Source: Rhodeus uyekii
Taxonomy: Eukaryota; Chordata; Actinopteri; Cypriniformes; Acheilognathidae
Assembly: GCA_037043235.1 (NCBI GenBank)
Contig: JAWRVZ010000056.1
Location: 186,001 to 250,000, forward strand
Direction: 5' to 3'
DNA: 64,000 bases
The translations under genes were made by a program, and so were the position numbers. Below are positions 1 through 12,055 of the stretch, piece after piece. Each line of letters opens with the position of its first letter. Position 1 is the first letter of the stretch. The notes under the pieces are model-generated. The model saw only the letters and a program-made list of their open reading frames with translations, was not told the DNA's origin and ran no database searches.

Positions 1-515
1 TCTGTGTTGTGTCTTGTGTGCGGGGCGTGATGTTCGGATGCTGCTACTTCGGACTTCTTCAGTTTCCGGTTTTGTGTCAGGGTTCAGAAATTCATGCTCC
101 ATCTGTTTGTCTTCAGTTGGGAGCACACAAGATTAGATTAAAGTTTATTGTCATTACACATGTACAAGTACAGTATAACGAAATGACGTATGGAGCAAGC
201 CTCCGAGCCGCAGCCTTTACCAGGCGCCGCCACGATGAGTGTTCACTCTTGCACTTTGTCATGTTCTGCATTACCTGCCCTGTTTGTTTCCTATTTATTT
301 TCCCTGTGTTTGTTGTCCTGTGCTGATTCGTCATTATTTCTTCCCGTCGTCATGTTAAATCAAATCAAGTCTAGTCTAGTCAAGTCCAGTTAAGTTGAGT
401 CTAGTATTGTTTTGTTTGCATTTTTGTTTTAGTTTTTATTATAAATAATGCCCTTATCCTTGCGATTGAGTCCTCACTCCTCGCGCCTCCCTTCACCCAA
501 CCTGACAGTTTCTTA
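1..515 (+). repeat. LTR-like / retroelement-derived block
   Basis: No host gene is visible here. The block resembles cyprinid retroelement ends: a C/T-rich stretch, a run of 'agtctagtcaagtc'-type short repeats near 369-411, an AATAA-type signal near 443 and a C-rich end at about 490-513. Inside it, about 130-180 ('ttattgtcattacacatgt') resembles the 3' end of a teleost LINE or SINE. The similarity is recalled and no alignment was made. No paired LTR or target duplication was found, so the class is tentative. Confidence 0.35.
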
Positions 516-1540
516 TTGGTTGGTCTTCACAGCTTCATTTTAAATTGATAATTCCTTCAAAAGGAAACACTTTATTAGAATAACTTTACTATAGTTCCGG
601 CTCTAAGATTAGATTAGCCACGTATAAAGCTTTTTTTTTCAACATCTTATATGTGTATGTACACCTGTGACTGCACATCAGTTGAATTATAATGATAATG
701 AGCCGACTGGTTACAGTTTGTCGCTTAGCAACCAAAAAGTTTGATTAATGAACTAGATTACTATTGCTTAGTAATGTAAAATTAGAAAGATAATTTCTCA
801 TTTGTGAGTCATTGGTGACCTTTTTTTTTTTACTTATTATATTTATAATTTACTTATTTTGTATTATTTTATTGTGATTGTTATGATTCTAATATATTAG
901 AATAGAACATTAGTGTTTATCATATTGCTGAGATGTTTTTTTGGGACAAACAGTACATCTTAAGTATTGTAAAACCACTGTAACACTTCAGAAAATATTC
1001 AAATATGTTTGTATTTGTTTGAGACTTTAAGTGGACTAAACCATTTTTGAACTTACAGTCATGATATTGATGGTGTTGACAACCTACTTGTAATAGCTAG
1101 CTAGAGTGGCGTTAAAAGGGTCTGTGGGCATAGATGCATCTACTCATGCTCTGATACTGAGGATTGCACCGAGACCAAAAGAGAAACGAGAGTCCCCTGA
1201 TACGATCTGTCCTTTGTCACAAGCTTCATGTGCTTTATTAAAATTCATCCCATCGTATGCAGTGCCAAATTCATTTTCTCATCCAATTAAGTGACCTGCA
1301 TGCCAGCTCTCTTTCTGTCGAGCTGTTCCTGTCTCCGACATGCATACAGAGTCATACAGTTTCTTTCCTACTCAGGTTTGATCAGTGCTGAACAATAGGC
1401 TATCTTTCCAGAGCACAGATTTCTCATGATTGCTGCACTTTGGTCCTTTAAAGCGTAACTCCAGAAAATTGCTAAAGGTTGGCAGAGCAGCAAGGGGTGT
1501 AAAATATTGCTTTATTTTGACATTGTGGCGATCAAGGCGG
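516..1540. other. AT-rich non-coding sequence, nothing recognised
   Basis: AT-rich with homopolymer T runs. Short open frames, such as one at 1106-1294, lack known domains or splice context. I see no gene, RNA or clear repeat. Confidence 0.5.
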
Positions 1541-1870
1541 GGTCGAGGGACCATGAGAGCATCACGAGGGCCGGTGGTGTGATTGAGAATGAGCGTCACC
1601 TGTGAGCCACTGGTCTGGAGGCTCACGGAGGAGCGGAGGCATAAAAGGAGCGATGACAGTGAAAGACGAGAGAGGACCAGGCCTGGATGTATGTGTGTGT
1701 ACTGTGTTTGTGTGGATGGCAGTGGGGGACTGCCGCCAGTACGTTGGTGGGGGACTGCCGTCTGTGAGGGACTGCCGCCAGTACGTTTATTTTGTGTTTG
1801 TTTATAATTTTAGAATTAAAGTTTGTTTAATGTTTGCCGGTTCCCGCCTCCTTCCTCCCTGAACAATTAA
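1541..1870 (+). repeat. LTR-like fragment with TATA-like and polyA-like signals
   Basis: The block has a promoter-like 'ggcataaaagg' at about 1638-1648, GT-rich DNA with three imperfect copies of a 'gggactgccgccagtacgt'-type unit (about 1725-1790), an 'aattaaag' signal near 1815 and a C/T-rich end 'cgcctccttcctccct'. TATA followed closely by a polyA-like signal is the pattern of a retroelement LTR (U3-R-U5). The partner LTR and internal genes are absent, so this is either a solo LTR fragment or a different repeat. Confidence 0.35.
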
Positions 1871-2085
1871 CAGTATTACTGACATATTTTGTACAATCGC
1901 AGGGAGCAGAAGAGACACAACTCATATACACAAACAAGTCCCCAGTTATCAAGTTCATTATCAATTTCTTCTTAGACGTTTCTCATATTTCTTAGAAGGA
2001 TTAAAAACTTGAAGACAAATGTTTAAATACGTTTATGAGTATTGACCAGTGGAGACTGTCACTCAAATGATTTTGAGTACAATTT

Positions 2086-2745
2086 ATGAAATTAGAAAGA
2101 TCCTTTTTTGGATCTATGTTATATTACTGGAGTCTTGAAATAACTGTGAAGCAGAATACTAAATTGATGTTTAATTTTAAGCTGAGTGTGGCCTTCGATA
2201 TCATAGATCATAATATCTTGGTGTTTTGGCTGGAAAACGTGTTGGAATTCACAGGGTGGCCCTTAAAAGGTTTAAGCCATATCTAATATATAGATGCTTT
2301 GAAAATGTGTGTCAACTTGTGGAGTCCCTCAGGGGTCTATTCTTGCTTCCCTTTTGTTTTCATTATATATACTTCCTTTGGAAACTTTGGAAACATAGTG
2401 TCTCATTCCATTGCTATCCTGATGATACACTGATTTCTCTGCCATTTCAACAGGATAATGCATCTGCCGTGGGCTCGCTTTTGAACTGCCAAATCTAAAT
2501 TAAGGTCTAATTAAACATTATGTTGTGTGATTAAATTGGAAATCACACTACTAAAAATTCTATTCTTGCCCCTTTGGCTAAATGAAATAAAGTAACGGTG
2601 AAAAATGTAGGGGTGTTGTTTGATTCTGAATTTAAGCAAATAAATGATGTGGTCTAATCATGCTTTTTTTAATTTAAGCAAAGCTGAAGCCTTACATTTC
2701 ATTTAGAGACCTAGAGACAGTCATTCATGTTTTTATTTTTAATAT
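2086..2745 (+). pseudogene. LINE reverse transcriptase relic (L2/CR1-like), + strand
   Basis: Translations in shifting frames recover the order of a LINE reverse transcriptase: 'SVAFDIIDHNIL' (motif A, usually SAAFDTIDH) near 2190, 'GIHRVALKRFKPYL' near 2240, 'SLRGLFLLPFCFHYIY' (degraded GVPQGS block) near 2325 and 'VSFHCYPDDTLI' near 2400, where the active-site YADD has become YPDD. The copy carries frameshifts and cannot encode an enzyme. Its 3' part stops near 2745, where an oppositely oriented LINE piece starts. Confidence 0.75.
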
Positions 2746-2774
2746 ATATATATTTTTTTTTTATTGTCACTCAT

Positions 2775-3255
2775 TGATCAATCAAAGGTTTGTGGTAGGT
2801 GTGTAGATTTGAAGTAGCGTCTGGAAGTATGAAGGTGCTGAGCCTGTTTTAGGTCTGTAAGCAAGTGTCAGTGTTTGAATTTGACCTGCAAGTGGGAGCC
2901 AGTGCAGAGAGATAAAGAGTGGTGTGATGTGGGCCCTTTTGGGTTCGTTGAAGATCAGACGAGCTGTGGTGTTCTGAATCAGTTGCAGGGGTTTGATTGC
3001 ACGAGAAGGAAGTCCAACCAGAAGAGTGTTGTAATAATCAAGCCTGGAAATTACCATGGCCTGTACCAGAAGTTGTGTAGCTTGCTCAGTTAGGAACGGC
3101 CTGATACTCCTGATGTTGTCAAGTACAAACCTGCATGATCAAGCCGTCTTTGCAATGTAATCTTTGAAGGTCAACTGGTCCTCAAAGATTACTCCAGACC
3201 TTGATGGGGTAATCGTTGAAGAGCCGAATTTTGGACGGTGAAGTCGAAATTGTTC
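2775..3255 (-). pseudogene. LINE ORF2 C-terminal relic, - strand
   Basis: A 91-codon open stretch at 2782-3057 on the minus strand reads 'VISRLDYYNTLLVGLPS', 'IKPLQLIQNTTARLIFNEP' and 'HITPLFISLHWLPLAGQI'. This is the region after the reverse transcriptase catalytic core in fish L2/CR1-like LINEs. Weaker homologous sequence continues to about 3255 with stops. It is 5'-truncated and points toward the + strand LINE relic at 2086-2745, so these are two separate insertions or an inversion product. Confidence 0.75.
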
Positions 3256-3285
3256 CAAACTCGTATTAATTCAATTAAATCAACT

Positions 3286-3421
3286 GCTTGATTATCCACA
3301 TTCTTCCAAAAAATATTTTGTGTTCAGCAGAAGAAATAAATTAATTCATGTTTGGAGCAACCTGAGGTTGAGTGAATTATGACAGAATTGTAATTTTTGG
3401 GTGAACTATCCCTTTAAAAAA
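3286..3421. repeat. Common cyprinid interspersed repeat (DNA-transposon-end type)
   Basis: The stretch runs through 'gtgttcagcagaagaaa', 'tttggagcaacctgaggt', 'gaattatgacagaattgta' and ends in 'ggtgaactatccctttaa'. I recognise this as a very common cyprinid repeat terminus. The identification rests on memory of the motif and the superfamily is not assigned. Confidence 0.6.
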
Positions 3422-5634
3422 TATGTGTTTAAAAAAAATGCTTTTATAATTTCTCTTTCTTATGGAATTATTGAGATATAGTCTGACTCTTTAGTTTGGA
3501 GCGATTACTTGGGTCTTTATGTAAAAGAAAAGTTCTGTCAGCAAAAGTGTTTTTTGTTTTGTTTTTTTGATATCTAAAAGAAATACCTGAGATATTCAAA
3601 AGATCTCATTTGTGTTTTTTTGTTTTCCTGTGCGGGATGAAGCAGAAAGTTGGGGCAAGCAAAAGATGAGGCTAGACAGAAGGACATTATAAAATGCAGT
3701 GAGGAGAGATGTTTAGTATGGATTCTGTCTTATTGTGTTCCTGTGCGTGTGTGTCAGTGGGAGTGATGCTGAGGCTGGTCATTGCTCCAGGCAGTTACTG
3801 TGGATGTGTTGATGTTTCTTTTTTTCCCTTTCTGTATTTCAATCCATCTCTCTCAGCCAGTACCCCTCTCTCTTTTATGGAGATTTTAGCACTCTGTTTT
3901 GCCATTAGGTGTTGATTAATCTTGAATAAGCAGCCTGAAAAATGCTGCTGCCATCACTTAGCACAAGGAAAAAATACAGCTCCATTTCTCTTCCTGTTGA
4001 AGTGTGGATCTACATCCTCCAGAACAAGTCACCCTCCCTCCCAGCTGTTGGAGCAAAATCTCCACATTTTTCTTCAAAAACATCTTAAGTCTGACATCTG
4101 CAGTGCATCACTGTTCGGTGTGCAAATGGGACAGAGATGGGATTTCACATTGTGCCACATTTTGCTTAGTGGTATTGGAAATACAGTAACTGTCCATATT
4201 ATTCTGTTGAGCTTTGATGATCTTCCTATGCAAACTCAAAGCCTCTAAATATAGCTGGAATTTATCCTAAGGAAATCAAAGATGATTGGTTATATAATGT
4301 CTTTCATGAATAAGTGAAAGTGGGACGGTTCATAGAAAATGTTTGACCAGTAAAAGATCTGTGCACGACAGATTGACCTTTTGGAAGACAAAACCCTTTA
4401 TTGTGCTGTTAAGTTTTAAAATTATTCAATGAAATAAAGAAGTTCAACTAGATTTTACTGTATTTTGAAAAAAAACAGTTAAGTAATTGCAAATGTACTG
4501 TATTGTTAGTGTGTGGCATCCTGTATTAGCCCAACTGTACTTGGGCTCAACCAAGGAGGTCTAATACCTTTTTAGTAGATGTTATAGATATCCTTAATTA
4601 GAGAAATACTTTGGACCCTATTGAAATGTAGTATAATATAATTAATTATTTAGCTGCCAATAGAGAAAATTTATTTTTGTCTGCAGTGATGTCATCTACC
4701 AGTATGGTTAATTGTCAAAGATAGCTGGCCAAAACCTGACCCCCCCATAGCACCAAATGTAAATCTTGTGAGACTGAGTTTTACCTCTTTCCGTTTTCCT
4801 CTTTTTATTTTCTTGTCCTGCTTAGCATCTCTCCTGTGTTGACACATCTAAAATATTTATGATAATATTTTCAGTGAGGAAAACATCTCCTTTTAGGGTG
4901 CTTAAAAATTAATGTGTGCATTGTGTGTAAAATGTGGCCAATGTGAATTACAGAGAAGTTTGTATGTTTTTACCATATGAATGATGTATGATAGTCATGG
5001 AATTCTGTACATCGTGTATTTCTCGTTCTTTCTCTGTTACTCTCAGGTCAGCATTCAATTGCAACACACAAATACACAAACAAAAATAAAGGATCCAAAA
5101 CCCATTCCGAGCATTCCAAATTTTTCTAAGAGTTTTGGCATACAAGAATAATGTTACACAAATCTTGCTTAATTTTGCAACATTGGTGAGGTTAAACATA
5201 TATCATATATGAGAATAATATCAGATTTCATGTGCTTAATGTGCAATATATATCACACACAAAAGATCTGTTTAACATAAAGCAATTTTATATATATATA
5301 AATATATTTTTCAATTGGAAAAATGTGAAGTTTCCTATCTCAGGACTAAGCTATTGTTTAACCAAACGCCTCACTTCATTAAGGGGTGTGGTGGGTGAAA
5401 CATCCATACTCTCTCAGACATGCTTGATTAGCGAGTGTTTGTCTTGGGGCTGCTCTTCACAGTGAAGTACACGGCAATTGATTCCTGTCAAAGTGACTGA
5501 CAGCACTCTACAGCTTCCTCATTATACTAGCTATCATTATGCTTTTCATGAGTGTCTGTTGTGCATACATCATCTACTTGATATTCAGTAGGGTCACTTG
5601 TCATTTAGAATACTTTAATACAAAGTGGTCTTTT
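3422..5634. other. Non-coding sequence, no gene recognised
   Basis: AT-rich sequence with a few short open frames (for example 3709-3915, 3922-4248, 4948-5199). None has a recognisable domain, signal peptide plus splice context, or homologous partner in the window. Confidence 0.5.
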
Positions 5635-6214
5635 GTATGGCGGCTGAGAGAGAGCTCAACGCAGTGCAACTGAAGAAAAATCATGCAAATAGAATAAACA
5701 CGAGCAAATAAAGAAAAAATCTTAGTCAGTTTGACAACACACGTGGCTACATATAATCACAATGCACTCAAATACAGAAACAAGCTGCAGAAGTTTAAAA
5801 CACACCCAACTACAGAAATGTGCTGCAAATACTCACAACACATCCACATTCAACAACGTGAAGGAAAAATTCACAACGCACCCAAATACAGGAAAACGCG
5901 ACAAATACTTAGAAACCTATATATGAACAGAATATTAAATTAAACCACAAAAAAACCTCACCTTTCATGTCATCAACCATACCACTGGCAAGTAGATATT
6001 GAACAATAAGCTTGTCCCAGCCAGTTTCATCACTTGCTTGGGTTCCCTCAAAACATCTTCATTGTGGTCTCTTCTTTTTGCAGTGCGTTTCTGTATTTAG
6101 TTGCATTGTGATTATTTGCTGCACGTATGTTGTTAAACTTCTGTTTTCTTAATTTGGTGGTGTTTTTTTTCTTCTATTTAAATGTGTTTTCTTCAGTTGC
6201 AGCAGCCACCATAC
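5635..6214. mobile_element. Non-autonomous TIR element (MITE-like, about 580 bp)
   Basis: The two ends are inverted repeats: left 'gtatggcggctg' at 5635 and right 'cagccaccatac' ending at 6214. The arms continue inward for roughly 100 bp with shared blocks such as 'gcaactgaagaaaa' and 'aatcacaatgcactcaaata'. The left arm also contains short internal repeats built on 'cacaacgcacccaaatacag'. Flanks TCTTTT (5629-5634) and TTTTTT (6215-6220) may be a 6-bp target duplication with one mismatch. No transposase frame is present. It looks like a hAT-type fish MITE, but the superfamily is an inference. Confidence 0.65.
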
Positions 6215-8399
6215 TTTTTTGATGGGTTTACTGATGTTATTATTATATTGAATCTTATGTAAGATTGCATGTGTAGCAGTTCCCTTTGCATGCTTTATTT
6301 AGCCCTCAAATAATAACTTAAACAGTAATGTTTATTGACTATGTTCAGATTGCAATATTATTATTTAATTTCTGATTAGTGTACACTAACTACTAATTGT
6401 TTTTGAAGTAGTAGGTGAAATAATAGATGTTATTCCAATCAAAGGTTTCAAACTGTAGAATTCCACATTGTAAGCTCTATCTTGCATGTTCTTATGAATA
6501 ATAAAATGCTCATTTGCATTTTCATCTTGGTGTAAAGAATCAACATTTGGCAGTCTGATATGAGCCAAGAAAGAGATGTGTCATATCTGATATTACCACT
6601 GATTCATCCATTACACTAGTGCATTGTGGGATGCAGTATTCCACACAGCAAGTTACAAATGGGTATTTTGGGTATTCTATGCATACAGAAAATGTGCACG
6701 CTGAGTGCAGTATGCATACTATACTGTATAATGCAGCGTTGATATGGTAGTATTTATATTATTACCAGACCCTAAGCCTGATAACAATTTAAAAATAAGG
6801 GTAATCCTAAATCGCAAACTCTCTGAGTAGGTCTTTTTGTGAATCGGTAATTACGTCACAAAGTGTGTTCTATGTTTCACTATTTACTGCACTTTAAATC
6901 AGTCACACACCAGATGAGAAACATCACGCCGAGCTGCGGCTAATGAATATGAAGTCTTGTACATATACACAGAAAAATGTCTTTTAGAAGAAATAAGAAA
7001 AAAAAAGTATTATTTTCCAGCAATCCAAAACTTAAAGCCAGAATACAGGGCATCGTATATTGAAACAAATTAGGTTAGTTTAATATTAATAATATTTCAA
7101 GAGGGTTAGCAATGGTTGCGTTTAGGATTAGGGATTGGTTAGGACAATATATCAATTAAATTTCAATAATAAGTGTTGCCAAAGAAATGCATAATTACCA
7201 GTTTGATATTGTCAGAACAGTGTGTATTCAAACTGGATAGGAAGAAAAAAGTATTACGTTTTTTTTTTTTTCTTTCTTTTTTAGGACTGGTTGTATAGTT
7301 TATTTTTATCACTTAATAAATCTTGAAATGTAGATTAATTAGGCCTATTGTTCAGTAGTTTGGTCCCATCTTAGTTTGTAAAAGAATTGGGAAAAATGAA
7401 TGTGCTAATTGTAGGATCTGTATGCATAAATGATAAAGAAGTGTGATGAAAGAGAAGATTTCAGAACGTTGGAAGCTCGAAAGCTTAGAAACAAATTATA
7501 ACATTTTAGCTGGTCTGTGGTGTATTTGAGGATACAACACAGCCATTTGTTACAAATTAACAGGTTTAAGCAACATCCGTGGTAAGATTGTCACTCTTAC
7601 ATTAATGCAGGAAAAGCAGACAGAATTGTCACCTTTAGTGAACTAAACAGCTGCTTTGATAATTGCTTTTAAAGCTACTAGAAACACCCTATGAAAGCCC
7701 CTCCCAAACATCCTGCTTTATATTTCTAAATCCTACTTCAAGATTTTCGACTGTATAGCTGACATGAATGGGATTGTGTCATGGGATTTTCATGAAAGTA
7801 TAAAAATAAATTAGGGACAAAGTGTGAGATAGAGAAAGCATGACCCCTTGGTCAGTTGCTACGCCCTAAGAACCACCCTGCCAATATGCTCTTTTGTACC
7901 CATGTAGCTTGGGCATATTATTCAGTTAATCTTGAAGCAAAACATAATGCACATCTGCCTCTTATGCTTTACTGCATTGGTGAAGAGCCAGCATTCGTGA
8001 ATCAGATCAACTAGCATGAATCATACACTTCACATACTATTCCCTATATGAACAACACATAAGTCTCCATTACAGCATAGCATTTCTCTGTTTCTTTCTC
8101 GCTCTTTCCTTTTTCCTTCCCTTTATCGCTCTCCCAAATTCTCAGTGCTTCATCCGGTCCACAGGGTGGAATGGAAATCAATAGTGAAGACTCGCAGTGT
8201 TGGAAAGAACATGATTTTTGCATTTGCTGTGTGACTGGGCTGCAGCATTGTGTTGGAACTGTAACAAAATTACTAAAACTGAAATAAAAATAATTGAACT
8301 CTTCAGTGCGTTAATGTTTTGTCAGTCATTATTATACACTCTGGTCTTTAGCAACCTGGATCTACTGCATATGTAACACAAATGGAGCTTGTCGCAATA
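6215..8399. other. Non-coding sequence, no gene recognised
   Basis: AT-rich intergenic DNA with T runs (7260-7282). No coding frame with a known domain, structured RNA or clear repeat boundary was seen. Confidence 0.5.
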
Positions 8400-8960
8400 A
8401 TCGTCTCAGGTTACGTATGTAACCCTAGTTACCTGAAGAGGGAACGATACGCTGCGTCGAAACACTATGGGATTTAGCGTGATTTTCTTGTGAAGCACAA
8501 TTAAATAGAGTGAGTGAATGCACATCGAGGAATGATGACGTCATGAACCAGGGTGAAGCTGGAAGCGGCAGTTAAAAAGTGTCTGAAGTAAGATCCCGGC
8601 AGGCACGTAGGAGGTATGGCAGAATGATGCAGCATCTCCTTCCCTCTTCAGGGAACATAACCTGTTACATACATAACCTGAGATGTTCCCTTTCAAGGGA
8701 TAAAACCAATGCCACCACAGTGACGAAGAAAAGTGGAGAATGGGATGCAACCCTCCATCCTTCTTTAGAACTATGAAGTTCCAGCTGAAAACCCGGAAAC
8801 TCTTGATGAGACAGATGCATACTCTATGGCCCTTTTCCCCAGCAATGAATTCCATAACCAGAGTCTGCTTGGGGCCTACAATTGTGGGTAGGAACCCACT
8901 GAATCTTGGTTGATGGTGTGCAGGACATCCTGAGAGGTATCTGGCTCTGCGAGGAACTCT
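8400..8960 (-). mobile_element. DIRS-like retroelement relic: terminal repeat plus RT fragment
   Basis: About 8402-8690 carries the terminal motif shared with the elements near 28.25 kb and 60.95 kb: 'gtctcaggttacgtatgtaa' followed by 'acctgaagagggaacga' and 'cgctgcgtcgaaa'. Its inverted counterpart ('ccctcttcagggaacataac', then 'ataacctgagatg') is at about 8642-8684. Beyond it, minus-strand translation at about 8690-8855 gives 'NFIVLKKDGGLHPIL', resembling the 'VPKKDGGLRPILDLR' block of DIRS-type reverse transcriptases. The element is truncated and frame-broken. Three 'ggaactctactaat' units follow near 8953-8993. Confidence 0.6.
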
Positions 8961-10647
8961 ACTAATGGAACTCTACTAATGGAACTCTACTATCCAAAAC
9001 GACTTACAATTTGAGGAAAACAGAAAGCGATTCCTCATGAAGATACAAAAGTACATATGAGTGCTTACAATACAAATATATATATATACAATGTTTATAA
9101 TGAATTGATTTGGGAATACTAAGACGGTTGATAAAAATTAATGAGGAGGGTAATGAATGGCACCACGGATCATTAAGTATGCATTTAAATATTTTTTAGT
9201 ATATATTGTTCCCCATATAATGAAGTAGAAAGTAGTATAAAGGTATCATAAAATAAGCTAAAATTATGTGTGTCTAAAGAAATACTTCATGATAAATCTT
9301 CCCTTCCATTACAGTATTCATTATAATTTTTATTTTTTATTAATTTTTATTAATATTTGGTATGGCTATAAGACATAAGAACTAATGATGTTTTGGAAAA
9401 GATATCTTTTAAATTATTGTTATACTTTTCAAGGCTTGGAATGTAGCACATTAGTCGTATGGTATTTCTTTAACAGCCCCTCGTCATTATTCACATTCAA
9501 TGTAATGAAGACAGCAGTGTGAATATTTTATTATCCTCCATCAGTTGAGTTACGCAGAGGACAATATTAAGTTTGAAATTACATAAGGGTAAATAAATGT
9601 TAATAACTGGTCATATTTGAGAGACCTATCCCTTTTAGACCATTATCATCAACAAGATGACATAATCAGTCAGTAATCATACTTCTTCGGGTAATTTAAG
9701 ATCTAATGCTCAGACACTGTCCTCATGATTTCATAGTCTGATGTCAGCTTCTGTTGCCATTCAATGATTTTTAATGCAGTACTCTCCATGAGTGCATAGT
9801 TGTTAGACCCCGTATTGTGTCATTACATATTCAACTTAGCGTAATTATGTAATTAAATATAATACATTTGCCCCCAGTAGGTCAGGGTCTTGCAAGGTGT
9901 TCCCTGTTCACACACATGGTCATTATGAAACCGCTCTTCTACACTCCCACACAGTTCTAATGGAGAGTGAAGGACTCTACAGTTGGAAAGAATGAGTCAC
10001 ACCTTTGAGAGAAGTGTGAAAAAGTGAGACAGGAAGATGATGTTAAAACACTTTAAATCAAGGATGAAAAGAGCATATTGGTTCAGAATGAATTATTGTT
10101 GTTCTTAATTTGCAGCTAATAAACTGAATTGTTAAAATAGTTCACGTATGATGTTTATTAGTCATGTGTTTTTTCTGAAAGAAACCCACACTTCTTTAGA
10201 GACTGCATCAATCTATTTTCAGCACTGTTTCCATGAGCACTTATCATAAGCTATTTTTGGCCTGTTTTTTCATAAAGTCTCTAATTAATATGGTCAGGTG
10301 ACTGTGTTTAATTCTGTTTCTTGCCTAATATCAATAAATGGGTCTTTATACTTGAAAACTGCTGGTTTCTTCCATCTGACATGGGGTTTTATTTGTGGTA
10401 GAGGACTGTGCAAGTTTTTTTTGTTTTGTTTGTGAACTGTTTGTCACACTTCCTGAAATAACTGCAGGATAACCAATGGCCTGCTGCTATCACATACATT
10501 CTGACTGCGCTAAGCAGTGGTGTTTGATAAACATCCACAAATGCAATTATACTCCAACTGAACGGCCTGCTTTGCTTGAAATTGTAGTTCAAAGGCACAG
10601 TAGTATATTAATCACACCCTTTGTCTTTTTTTCTCTCTTTTCCCTAG
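8961..10647. other. Non-coding sequence upstream of the lrfn5 coding exon
   Basis: AT-rich, with a short TA run near 9080. No coding exon or sharply defined promoter is visible. It probably belongs to the last 5' UTR intron of lrfn5, because a splice acceptor closes the region at 10646-10647. Upstream non-coding exons could not be located by eye. Confidence 0.5.
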
Positions 10648-10667
10648 GTGTAAAAACCTGATTTACA
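10648..10667 (+). other. lrfn5: 5' UTR segment of lrfn5 with upstream splice acceptor
   Basis: A polypyrimidine tract ('ttgtctttttttctctcttt') leads to 'ccctag' with AG at 10646-10647, followed by 20 nt of leader before the ATG at 10668. Family genes usually have non-coding 5' exons, so this start inside an acceptor-preceded exon is expected. Confidence 0.7.
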
Positions 10668-12055
10668 ATGGAAAAACTGCTTGTCTGCTTGTTGGTTATC
10701 GGAATGGCAGTGAAGGCCCAGATCTGTCCGAAGCGCTGCATCTGTCAAGTTCTATCCCCCAACCTTGCAACACTCTGTGCCAAAAAAGGGCTGCTCTTTG
10801 TTCCGCCCAACATCGACAGGCACACCGTGGAGCTCCGGCTAGCTGATAACTTTATTACCAGTGTAAAACGGAAAGATTTGGCCAACATGACCAAGCTGGT
10901 GGATCTTACTTTGTCGAGGAATACAATAAGCTACATCACTTCACATGCGTTTGCAGACCTGGAGAACGTACGAGCCTTGCATTTAGACCACAACCGCTTG
11001 ACTCGAATAGCCAATGACACGTTCAGTGGTATGTCGAAGCTGCATCACCTGATTCTGAACAACAACCAACTGACCCTCATCCACATGGGAGCCTTTAACG
11101 ACCTACTAGCCCTCGAAGAACTGGACTTATCCTACAACAACCTGGAGACTATACCCTGGGAGGCCATTCAAAAGATGATCAGCCTACACACGCTTAGTCT
11201 GGACCACAACATGATCGAATACATTCCTGAGGGGACATTCTCCCTCCTACAGAAGCTTAATCGCTTGGACGTGACCTCCAACAAGCTCCAGAAGCTTCCA
11301 CCAGACCCGCTTTTTCAGCGGGCGCAGGTTCTGGCCACATCTGGCATTCTCAATCCCTCATCTTTTGCTCTAAGCTTTGGAGGAAATCCTTTACACTGCA
11401 ACTGTGAGCTGCTGTGGCTTAGGCGGCTCAATCGTGAGGACGATTTGGAGACCTGTGCCACACCATTGCATCTCTCTGGACGCTATTTCTGGTCCATCCC
11501 AGAGGAGGAGTTCCTCTGCGAGCCACCCCTCATCACCCGTCACTCTCATGAGATGAGGGTCCTGGAGGGCCAGCGGGTAGCATTGAAGTGCAAAGCCAGG
11601 GGAGATCCTGAGCCTGCCATTCACTGGATATCTCCCGATGGGAAATTAGTCTCAAACTCGTCACGCACGCTGGTTTACAACAACGGCACGCTGGACATCC
11701 TGATAAGCACAGTAAAGGACACAGGCTCTTTCACGTGCATTTCCTCCAATCCTGCTGGGGAGGCCCACCAGACCGTGGAGCTTGTTATCATCAAGCTTCC
11801 GCACATTAGCAACAGCACCAATAACATCCAGGAGCCTGACCCGGGCTCTTCTGACATCTCCACTTCAACAAAGGCAGGAGCAAATGGCAGCAACCACACA
11901 GGTGACGCCAAGACCAGTCCTGATAAGAGGGTGGTTATGGCAGAAGCCACCTCATCCACTGCACTCATCAAATTTAACTTCCAGAGGAATATACCTGGAA
12001 TACGCATGTTTCAGATTCAGTATAATGGAACCTATGATGACTCTCTTGTTTACAG
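10668..12055 (+). CDS. lrfn5: lrfn5 coding exon 1: signal peptide, LRR, Ig and start of FnIII
   Basis: This exon encodes the ectodomain of a SALM/LRFN synaptic adhesion molecule, a type I membrane protein on neurons that acts in synapse formation through trans-partners such as LAR-type receptor phosphatases (family knowledge). Visible order: hydrophobic signal peptide (about residues 1-17); LRRNT with Cys20, 24, 26 and 37; about six LRRs (roughly 52-215) with 'LDLSYNNLETIP'-type units; LRRCT with Cys244, 246, 263 and 284; an Ig domain with Cys308 and Cys357; a Ser/Thr/Asn-rich linker with NxS/T sites; and the FnIII start from about 420. Motifs such as 'AQICPKRC', 'LFVPPNIDR' and 'NIPGIRMFQIQYNGTYDD' match LRFN5 better than LRFN1-4. 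The frame ends 'VYR' across a gtgag donor at 12056, so the stop just beyond is intronic. Paralogue a or b cannot be decided. Confidence 0.95.
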
